This document shows positions 5,542-10,741 of a stretch of 10,741 nt of DNA, piece after piece. Position numbers and translations under genes: made by a program. This DNA comes from an uncultured Bacillota bacterium (GTDB taxonomy: Bacteria > Bacillota > UBA994 > UBA5500): assembly GCA_937874815.1 (NCBI GenBank), contig CALNBW010000135.1:1-10741 (forward strand), in the 5' to 3' direction. The first letter of the stretch is position 1, and each line of letters opens with the position of its first letter. The notes under the pieces were generated by a model, which did not search any database, was not told where the DNA came from, and was given only the letters and a program-made list of their open reading frames with translations.

Positions 5542-7656
5542 GTGGAAATGACTCTTCATTTGGCAAAAGAACTCAATCTAGATAGTAAGCATGTCGCGGC
5601 TACGATTGAGCTATTAGATCAGGGCAACACAGTGCCTTTTATTGCCCGCTATCGCAAAGAACTTACTGGTGAAATGGACGAAAACATGTTGCGCCAGCTG
5701 CAAGAACGGCTAGCTTATCTGCGGGCCTTGGCCGCGCGGCAGCAAGAAGTGAAGCGACTCATCGCTGAGCAGAACTTACTAACGGATGAACTAGCCCAGC
5801 TAATTGATAGCGCCACTTCCCTGCAGCAGGTTGAGGATGCCTACTTGCCATATCGCCCTAAGCGCCGCACTAGGGCCACTATGGCCAAGGAGAAAGGCCT
5901 AGAGCCGCTGGCCGATTCCCTGCTTGACGTCCGCATTAATGATGCATCGGCTGTCGAGCTGTGCCGAGAATTTATCGATGAGGAAAAAGGAGTAGACTCA
6001 TCAGAGGAAGCCTTATCTGGCGCGCAAGATATCATTGCGGAGCGGGTGAGCGAAGACTTTACTATTCGGGAGCTAACGCGCAATTTCTACCGTACATACG
6101 GCGAGCTGGTGGTTACGGCTAATGACAGTAAAGCTACTTCTCCCTATGAAATGTACTATGACTACAGCGAGCCGTTACGGCGTATCCCGGCCCATAGAAT
6201 TTTAGCTATCAACCGAGGCGAGAAAGAAGAGTTCCTTAAGGTAGAGTTGAATTTGCCCTTTGAGCAGTTGATTGAACGCATCGTTTTGCGGTATACCAAG
6301 CGTCGCCAGGCACCATTGTTCCTGCAGGCTGCTATAGCTGATGGCTGCAAACGCTTGCTGTTTCCCGCCATTGAGCGAGAAGTGCGCAATAATCTTACGG
6401 AAGTAGCAGAAGAGCAGGCTATCAAGGTGTTTGCCGAAAACCTACGTAACCTGCTGTTGCAGGCTCCGGTTAAAGGCGCTTCTGTGCTGGCGATCGACCC
6501 AGCCTATCGTACTGGCTGTAAGATAGCCGTGCTCAATCCAGAAGGCCGAGTGCTTGACACCGGGGTAGCCTATATTACGCCGCCGCAGAATGACTTAGCC
6601 GCAGGGCGCGCCCTTTTGCTGCGTCTGATCGAGGCCAACGGCGTATCTATAGTGGCCATTGGCAACGGAACCGGTTCCCGTGAGGCCGAAGAAGTGGTTG
6701 CAGCCCTGATTAGCGAAAAACAGTTGCCTGTAGCCTATACCATTGTGAACGAGGCCGGGGCGTCTGTTTACTCGGCTTCGCCTTTAGCTGCAGAAGAGCT
6801 CCCAGGCCTGGATGTTACGCTGCGCGGTGCTGTTTCTATCGGGCGACGCTTACAGGACCCGATGGCTGAGTCCGTGAAAATTGACCCTAAATCTATCGGG
6901 GTGGGCCAATATCAGCATGATGTCAACCAAAAGCGCCTGGCGCAGACACTACAGGGAGTAGTGGAGGACGTGGTAAACAGTGTTGGTGTAGATCTGAACA
7001 CTGCTTCTGCCGCTTTGCTTAACTATGTCGCCGGCGTAAGCAAATCTGTCGCTAAGAACATAGTCGCTTTTCGGGAAGAAAATGGCCCCTTTAGCTCCAG
7101 GCAGCAATTGCTGCAAGTGCCGCGCTTAGGGCCGGCTGCCTTTTTGCAGTGTGCTGGTTTCTGCCGCATCCCGGGCGCTAGGAATCCGTTAGATAACACG
7201 CCGGTGCATCCCGAGTCATATCCAGTGGCGGAGCGCTTGTGGCAGAGCATGGAGGAGCAAGCCGCAGGGGACTTGACGGAAGCAGACCTCGCGGCCTTAG
7301 CTGCGGAATCCGGCGCTGGTTTGCCTACCCTGCGAGATATCTATGCCGCTTTGTTGCGCCCGGGGCGCGACCCGCGCGAAGATTTACCCGGTCCAGTGTT
7401 CCGGAGCGATGTGCTCAAGATGGAAGACTTGAAGCCCGACATGATCTTACCCGGAGTAGTACGCAACGTGGTCGATTTTGGTGCATTTGTAGATATTGGG
7501 GTCAAGCAGGACGGATTAGTCCATATTTCGGAGATAAGCGATCACTTTATCAAGCACCCCTCCGAGGCGCTACAAGTAGGGGAACAGGTAACGGTGCGGG
7601 TGCTGGACGTCGATCTGAAACGCAAGCGTATTGCCCTTTCATTAAAGGGGGTATAA
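5542..7656 (+). CDS. tex: Tex, S1-domain RNA-binding transcription accessory protein
   Basis: A 704-residue Tex/YhgF protein, close to the usual 710-770. Tex is a conserved cytoplasmic nucleic-acid-binding protein related to eukaryotic Spt6, linked to transcription or RNA turnover. Visible parts: helical N-terminal region (1-190, including GNTVPFIARYRKELTGEMDE at 28-47); YqgF/RNase H-like domain from about 314 (VLAIDPAYRTGCKIAV, then AIGNGTGSREAE at 372-383, VNEAGASVYSAS at 402-413); the highly conserved RRLQDPMAESVKIDPKSIG and VGQYQHDVNQKRL stretch (435-466); helix-hairpin-helix repeats (484-545, VGVDLNTASAALLNYVAGV); and an S1 domain at the C-terminus (636-703, GVVRNVVDFGAFVDIGVKQD, then GLVHISEIS). 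GTG 5542 lies 8 bases after GAGGAGG, favouring it over ATG 5548. No terminator is evident in the spacer after the stop. Confidence 0.97.
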   Translation: MEMTLHLAKELNLDSKHVAATIELLDQGNTVPFIARYRKELTGEMDENMLRQLQERLAYLRALAARQQEVKRLIAEQNLLTDELAQLIDSATSLQQVEDAYLPYRPKRRTRATMAKEKGLEPLADSLLDVRINDASAVELCREFIDEEKGVDSSEEALSGAQDIIAERVSEDFTIRELTRNFYRTYGELVVTANDSKATSPYEMYYDYSEPLRRIPAHRILAINRGEKEEFLKVELNLPFEQLIERIVLRYTKRRQAPLFLQAAIADGCKRLLFPAIEREVRNNLTEVAEEQAIKVFAENLRNLLLQAPVKGASVLAIDPAYRTGCKIAVLNPEGRVLDTGVAYITPPQNDLAAGRALLLRLIEANGVSIVAIGNGTGSREAEEVVAALISEKQLPVAYTIVNEAGASVYSASPLAAEELPGLDVTLRGAVSIGRRLQDPMAESVKIDPKSIGVGQYQHDVNQKRLAQTLQGVVEDVVNSVGVDLNTASAALLNYVAGVSKSVAKNIVAFREENGPFSSRQQLLQVPRLGPAAFLQCAGFCRIPGARNPLDNTPVHPESYPVAERLWQSMEEQAAGDLTEADLAALAAESGAGLPTLRDIYAALLRPGRDPREDLPGPVFRSDVLKMEDLKPDMILPGVVRNVVDFGAFVDIGVKQDGLVHISEISDHFIKHPSEALQVGEQVTVRVLDVDLKRKRIALSLKGV

Positions 7657-7803
7657 AAGAAGGGCAGGGGACCAGCCGCGGGGACGGTGAAACCACTGAA
7701 GAAAGGCCTCAGAGTTCAGGGAAGGTCGTTGGTCCTGCAAAGGGCGCATTGGCAATATTTTACTGGTCCAAGTGTACGTCCCCCCGACCCACTGCTTGCC
7801 TAC
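7657..7803 (+). other. Tex-trpS spacer with inverted GGGGACG/CGTCCCC motifs
   Basis: The 147 bp ahead of the trpS promoter contain no convincing gene. They hold GGGGACG at 7680-7686 inverted against CGTCCCC at 7777-7783, and GGACCA at 7669-7674 inverted against TGGTCC at 7730-7735, with GCA/TGC flanks. CGTCCCC is part of TACGTCCCCC, which also occurs in the spacer at 4221-4230. This looks like a decayed repeat element rather than a terminator; no T run is present. Confidence 0.35.
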
Positions 7804-7832
7804 TTGACTTTCGCTAGAGTTGGGGATAAATT
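7804..7832 (+). promoter_or_regulatory. SigA promoter of the trpS T-box leader
   Basis: TTGACT at 7804-7809 (five of six to TTGACA), a 17-base spacer, and TAAATT at 7827-7832 (four of six to TATAAT). The predicted start near 7839 lies just ahead of the first recognisable T-box leader sequence, which supports the assignment. Confidence 0.6.
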
Positions 7833-7844
7833 AATAATAATCGG

Positions 7845-8080
7845 CACTGTGAAGGGAAATAGTAACCGCGGAAACTTGTCTTAAGCGAGCCGACGTCTGG
7901 TGGGAGGGGCGGTGGCAAGTGGCGGTGAATGGGCCCCGGAGTGTCCACTTGAGGTGGCGTTGCCCGCGTTATAGGGCAAAGCAGCAGAGTAGCTGCTAGT
8001 GAGGGCATTGCTTTTAGCAATGAACTCGGGTGGTACCGCGGAGAGACTCCGTCCCGAGCATTGGGGGACGGAGTTTTGTT
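7845..8080 (+). promoter_or_regulatory. Tryptophan-type T-box leader (tRNA-sensing riboswitch) controlling trpS
   Basis: A complete T-box leader. It opens with GAAGGGAAATAGTAA-type Stem I sequence, followed by AGCGAGCC and GGTGGGAGG distal elements. The specifier region reads GTGAA-TGG-GCCCCGGAG, with UGG (Trp codon) at 7930-7932. Small hairpins follow: AGCAGC/GCTGCT (7980-7997) and Stem III CATTGC/GCAATG (8006-8022). The T-box TGGTACCGCG is at 8031-8040. The antiterminator is readable: CTCGGG (8025-8030) with CCCGAG (8053-8058), plus CGGAG (8039-8043) with CTCCG (8047-8051), leaving the UGG bulge free for the tRNA 3' end. This excludes the terminator at 8046-8074. Uncharged tRNA-Trp is expected to permit read-through, raising TrpS when tryptophan is short. 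The 5' boundary is approximate. Confidence 0.95.
8046..8080 (+). terminator. Intrinsic terminator of the T-box leader
   Basis: ACTCCGTCCC at 8046-8055 pairs with GGGACGGAGT at 8065-8074, a perfect 10-bp stem followed by TTTGTT. Its 5' arm is shared with the antiterminator helix, as in all transcriptional T-box switches. Confidence 0.93.
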
Positions 8081-8117
8081 ATTGTAAGTTCTATTATTGT
8101 AAGGGAGGATGACTACA

Positions 8118-9095
8118 GTGAAACGAGTTTTTTCTGGCGTGAAGCCTAGTGGTAACCTTACCCTAGGTAATTACCTAGGTGCCATGCGCCACTTTGTAGC
8201 CATGCAAGCCGATTATGAATGCTTCTATTCAGTTGTTGACCTGCATGCGCTGACTGTTCCTCAAGACCCAGAGGCCCTGCGCCAGCAAGCAATTAGTTTG
8301 GCAGCGCTATATCTGGCCATGGGGATCGATCCCGAAAGATCTACCCTGTTTATGCAGTCGCAGGTGCCGGCCCACGCGGAACTGAGCTGGCTGCTACAGT
8401 GCACGAGCTACATGGGTGAGCTCAGCCGCATGACTCAATACAAGGAAAAAGCAGAAGGTCAAGAGAGCGTTACAGTCGGCTTGTTTACTTACCCGGCTTT
8501 GATGGCGGCGGATATTCTGCTCTATCAGACTGACATTGTACCGGTGGGAGAGGATCAGAAGCAGCATGTGGAGCTAACGCGAGACATAGCGGTACGCTTC
8601 AATAACCGCTTCGGCGAGACTTTCAGGGTGCCAGAGCCAGTCATTCCGCGAGTTGGCGCTCGTATCATGTCCCTTTCCGAACCCACAAAGAAAATGAGTA
8701 AGAGCTCCGATTCCTTTGGTGATATTCGCCTGCTAGACGAACCGAGCGTGATTAAGAAGAAGATCAACCGGGCTGTTACTGATAGCGAGGCTGTAGTGCG
8801 TTATGATCCAGTTGCAAAGCCAGGGTTAAGCAACCTCCTAGTGATTCATGCCCTTTGCTCCGGCGAGTCAGTTGCTGCGCTAGAGGAACGCTACGCTGGG
8901 CAGGGCTATGGCGCAGTCAAAAAAGGAACCATCGAGGCCGTCGTATCCGTGCTCGAACCAATACAGGTGCGCTATCGGGAGCTAATGGCTACCGATGAAA
9001 TCCTCGATATCCTGACGGCTGGTGCCATTAAGGCCCAAGAGGCTGCTGCCCCTACCCTGCGCCAAGCCAAACAAGCCATGGGCTTAAACGTTTAG
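8118..9095 (+). CDS. trpS: Tryptophanyl-tRNA synthetase
   Basis: A 325-residue class Ic aminoacyl-tRNA synthetase that charges tRNA-Trp with tryptophan at ATP cost, in the cytoplasm; length is typical. Visible motifs: the N-terminal VFSGVKPSGNLTLGNYLGA, holding the HIGH-equivalent TLGN (15-18); ADILLYQTDIVPVGEDQKQH (131-150), in which Asp132 corresponds to the tryptophan-recognition aspartate of the Geobacillus enzyme; and KMSKS at 192-196. GTG 8118 is chosen because AAGGGAGG (8101-8108) lies 9 bases upstream; the in-frame ATG at 8109 directly abuts that site and is too close to be used, and the protein then begins MKRVFSG as expected for the family. It is governed by the T-box leader upstream. 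The signal peptidase gene follows after 87 bp with its own likely promoter. Confidence 0.98.
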   Translation: MKRVFSGVKPSGNLTLGNYLGAMRHFVAMQADYECFYSVVDLHALTVPQDPEALRQQAISLAALYLAMGIDPERSTLFMQSQVPAHAELSWLLQCTSYMGELSRMTQYKEKAEGQESVTVGLFTYPALMAADILLYQTDIVPVGEDQKQHVELTRDIAVRFNNRFGETFRVPEPVIPRVGARIMSLSEPTKKMSKSSDSFGDIRLLDEPSVIKKKINRAVTDSEAVVRYDPVAKPGLSNLLVIHALCSGESVAALEERYAGQGYGAVKKGTIEAVVSVLEPIQVRYRELMATDEILDILTAGAIKAQEAAAPTLRQAKQAMGLNV

Positions 9096-9144
9096 GAGCC
9101 CAAAATAAATTTTGCTGTCGGTAAAGGAACTTCTTTCATCCTTG

Positions 9145-9153
9145 TGCTACAAT
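9145..9153 (+). promoter_or_regulatory. Extended -10 promoter for the signal peptidase gene
   Basis: TGCTACAAT at 9145-9153 fits an extended -10 element (TGn followed by TACAAT, five of six to consensus). No good -35 is seen, as is usual for extended -10 promoters. Transcription would start near 9160, about 23 bases before the GTG. Confidence 0.5.
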
Positions 9154-9182
9154 GGGTGAGAATGGTTTGGTGCGAGTGAGGG

Positions 9183-9713
9183 GTGAAGGATTTGGGAGAA
9201 GCTGTCCGAAGCGAGTTAAAGGAATGGATCAAAGCCCTAGTCATCGCGTTGCTTTTGGCCGGAGTGCTACGTACGGTTTTGGTGCAACCCTATCGCGTTG
9301 AAGGAGCCTCGATGGAGTTGAGCTTACATGATTCAGAGCGCTTGTTCGTCAATCGCCTGGGTTATCGTCTGCACCCTCCTCGTCGCGGTGATGTAGTAGT
9401 TGTAGACCTTCCTGACGAAGATATTACCATCATTAAGCGTATTATTGGTTTGCCTGGCGAAACCATCGAGATTAGGGATGGCTCTGTCTTTATCGAGGGC
9501 GAACTCCTGCACGAGCCTTACTTGACCCAGGCAACGCTTGATGTTTATGGACCAGTTCGTATACCTGAGGAACATTATTTTGTGATGGGGGATAACCGCC
9601 AGAACAGCCGCGATAGCCGGAGCTTATCAATCGGTTTTGTCCCTCAGGACCAGATCAAGGGGCAGGCCGTTCTAGTTTACTGGCCCTTTCGCGTGGTGCG
9701 CTTGATTAAGTAG
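9183..9713 (+). CDS. lepB: Type I signal peptidase
   Basis: A 176-residue membrane-anchored serine protease that cleaves signal peptides from exported proteins on the outer face of the membrane; size and single N-terminal anchor (about 16-35, IKALVIALLLAGVLRTVLV) are like Bacillus SipS. Catalytic Ser43 is in GASM and the general-base Lys85 in IIKRIIGLPGE; the conserved HYFVMGDNRQNSRDSR box is at 131-146. Odd point: after Ser-Met the usual x-Pro-Thr-Leu reads Glu-Leu-Ser-Leu, so the common box-B proline is absent. The start is uncertain: GTG 9183 gives the expected short cytoplasmic N-terminus but has only a GTGAGG sequence close upstream; TTG 9192 is an alternative. A strong terminator follows. 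Confidence 0.95.
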   Translation: MKDLGEAVRSELKEWIKALVIALLLAGVLRTVLVQPYRVEGASMELSLHDSERLFVNRLGYRLHPPRRGDVVVVDLPDEDITIIKRIIGLPGETIEIRDGSVFIEGELLHEPYLTQATLDVYGPVRIPEEHYFVMGDNRQNSRDSRSLSIGFVPQDQIKGQAVLVYWPFRVVRLIK

Positions 9714-9747
9714 GCCACACGCGCTCTAGCAGGGCTACGACCTTTTT

Positions 9748-9779
9748 AGGTTACTTCATTAATGAGGTAACCTTTTTTT
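9748..9779 (+). terminator. Rho-independent terminator after the signal peptidase gene
   Basis: AGGTTACTTCAT at 9748-9759 pairs with ATGAGGTAACCT at 9762-9773 (12 pairs in sequence, one of them G-T, the innermost probably open), followed by seven T including the stem end. Orientation fits the trpS/signal-peptidase direction. Confidence 0.9.
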
Positions 9780-9837
9780 ATGCCTTGAACACCCTTGGGG
9801 CAAGATATGGTTACTGGAGAAAGAGGGCGGTAGGGCA

Positions 9838-10500
9838 ATGTTGCAGCGAATTGAGGCGTACGTGGGCGAATATGCGTCTGGCAAAAGCGAGGTTGCGGTT
9901 AATAGGGCTTTGGCACTACGGGGAAGCGGTTGGCCAGTCACGTTAGTCGATTTAGACCTGGTAGAGCCAACCTATACCCTGCGCCCCCTGAAGCGGCACC
10001 TGGAGAGCGAGGGCCTGGATGTGATTGCTTGGGAGACGGAGGAGACTTGGGGATTAGGCGAAGCCGGCATGCAGCTGCATCCAGCGGTGAAAGGAATCAT
10101 GCAGCGGTCAGGCTACGTCGTCTGCGACGTGGGCTACGGCGTTTATGGTAGCGAGGTGTTGGCTCTGGTGGAAGGGCTGCTCACTTGCCCACAACTAGTT
10201 GTTTACCTAGTGGTCAATACTTGCCGACCAATGACGCATACTGTTCCCCTTATAGTTGACGAAGCGCGGCGGTATCACCCACTGCACGGATTGCTCAACA
10301 ACACCCATTTGGGCTCAGAAACAACGCCGGCATTGGTGCAGGCAGGGGCGCAAGTTGTGCAGGCAGCTGCCGAGCAATTGCAACTGCCCGTTGTGGCCAG
10401 CGCCGCCTTAGCAGAAATAGCTGCCCAGATTGGCGAACGAGACATTTGCGGCAACCCCGTATGGCCGCTGCAACGTTATCTGCATCTGGCTTTTTGGTAG
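9838..10500 (+). CDS. SIMIBI-class P-loop ATPase (CobQ/MinD-like), linked to oxoacid oxidoreductase
   Basis: A 220-residue soluble nucleotide-binding protein. The Walker A motif is GEYASGKS (10-17), followed by a helix (EVAVNRALAL). VTLVDLDLVEPTYTLRP (34-50) resembles the switch I/A' strand of the MinD/CobQ class, and YVVCDVGYG (93-101) is the Walker B-like strand. GLLNNTHLG (151-159) sits where the base-recognition asparagine is expected. The deviant Walker A lysine of true ParA/MinD proteins (KGGxGKT) is missing. Start at ATG 9838 keeps the usual short strand before the P-loop; the purine-rich AGAGGGCGGTAGGG upstream is a mediocre binding site. The oxidoreductase gene starts 33 bp after the stop, so the pair is probably one operon. 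A role in cofactor loading or maturation of the oxidoreductase is a guess; no function is established for it here. Confidence 0.85.
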   Translation: MLQRIEAYVGEYASGKSEVAVNRALALRGSGWPVTLVDLDLVEPTYTLRPLKRHLESEGLDVIAWETEETWGLGEAGMQLHPAVKGIMQRSGYVVCDVGYGVYGSEVLALVEGLLTCPQLVVYLVVNTCRPMTHTVPLIVDEARRYHPLHGLLNNTHLGSETTPALVQAGAQVVQAAAEQLQLPVVASAALAEIAAQIGERDICGNPVWPLQRYLHLAFW

Positions 10501-10533
10501 AAAGGTAATTCATTTATGGTGGGAGGTAGGTTC

Positions 10534-10741
10534 GTGACCAAGATATTTAAGGCTGAGCAGCGAGCGTTTATGACTGGCAACGAAGTCATCGCTTGGGCAG
10601 CCCTAGCAGCAGGGGCCGACTTAATGTACGGTTACCCCATTACTCCGCAAAACGAGATCATGCATTACTGGACTCGCCTAGCCCCCAAGTATGGTAGAGG
10701 TTTTCTCCAGACCGAGGATGAGCTTTCCGCTGGCTTTGCCA
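10534..10741 (+). CDS. 2-oxoacid:ferredoxin oxidoreductase alpha subunit, 3' end cut off
   Basis: Only the first 69 residues are present before the window ends. They match the N-terminus of the alpha (pyrimidine-binding) subunit of the KorA/VorB/PorA family: FMTGNEVIAWAALAAGAD, the hallmark YPITPQNEI at 34-42, and a QTEDELSAGFA segment at 59-69 corresponding to the conserved glutamate-bearing region. These complexes decarboxylate a 2-oxoacid (pyruvate, 2-oxoglutarate or branched-chain) to the acyl-CoA while reducing ferredoxin, using thiamine diphosphate bound by a partner subunit. The substrate cannot be decided from this fragment. GTG 10534 is favoured by GGGAGGT six bases upstream; in-frame ATG 10516 is an alternative that would place that site inside the gene. 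Beta and gamma subunit genes are expected beyond the edge. Confidence 0.93.
   Translation, partial: MTKIFKAEQRAFMTGNEVIAWAALAAGADLMYGYPITPQNEIMHYWTRLAPKYGRGFLQTEDELSAGFA

Noticed and set aside
7239..7817. 192-codon ORF overlapping the end of tex
   Set aside because: It lies in another frame of the conserved tex HhH/S1 region, where the tex frame is unambiguous, and its sequence is low-complexity shadow.
7687..7884. Small plus-strand ORF of 65 codons upstream of trpS
   Set aside because: It runs through the trpS promoter and into the T-box leader, has no proper ribosome binding site and shows no recognisable protein.
8109..8117. ATG 8109 as the start of trpS
   Set aside because: It directly abuts the AAGGGAGG binding site, leaving no spacing; GTG 8118 is nine bases downstream and gives the usual N-terminus.

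Overview
The window reads as chromosomal DNA of an anaerobic, probably spore-forming Firmicute of the Clostridia (Moorella, Desulfotomaculum or Syntrophomonas-type lineages come to mind; this is inference from gene content, not a species call). Supporting signs are strong AGGAGG-type ribosome binding sites, frequent GTG and TTG starts, a tRNA-sensing T-box leader in front of trpS, wall-binding proteins with LysM and PG_binding_1 domains but no signal peptide, and a 2-oxoacid:ferredoxin oxidoreductase gene at the right edge.

Layout. (a) 1-251, minus: 5' part of a small unrecognised protein. (b) 484-1254, plus: three-repeat peptidoglycan-binding protein behind a SigK-like promoter, converging through a 13-bp hairpin on (c) 1300-2547, minus: two LysM domains fused to a TolB/PD40-like beta-propeller. 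(d) 2548-2700: a spacer with two back-to-back hairpins. (e) 2701-3555, minus: YitT-family membrane protein. (f) 3556-3855: a 300-bp divergent spacer with a TATAAT box, an 18-bp palindrome and a long GC-rich hairpin. (g) 3856-4209, plus: small signal-peptide plus C-terminal-anchor protein of unknown function. (h) 4334-7656, plus: M20 amidohydrolase and Tex, 23 bp apart and probably co-transcribed. (i) 7657-8117: spacer with inverted GGGGAC/GTCCCC motifs, a SigA promoter and a complete tryptophan-type T-box leader. (j) 8118-9095: trpS. (k) 9183-9713: type I signal peptidase, followed by a clear terminator. (l) 9838-10741: SIMIBI-type P-loop ATPase followed 33 bp later by the start of a 2-oxoacid:ferredoxin oxidoreductase alpha subunit.

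Most of the window is housekeeping: proteolysis or deacylation, RNA-linked accessory factor, tRNA charging, protein export, ferredoxin-linked oxoacid metabolism. I see no phage, transposase, CRISPR array, toxin-antitoxin pair or defence island, and no strong case for a new multi-gene system. The items most worth a second look are the convergent pair of signal-less wall-binding proteins (possible spore-envelope proteins, one with a SigK-like promoter), the unexplained structured spacers at 2596-2657 and 3722-3788, and the P-loop ATPase coupled to the oxidoreductase.
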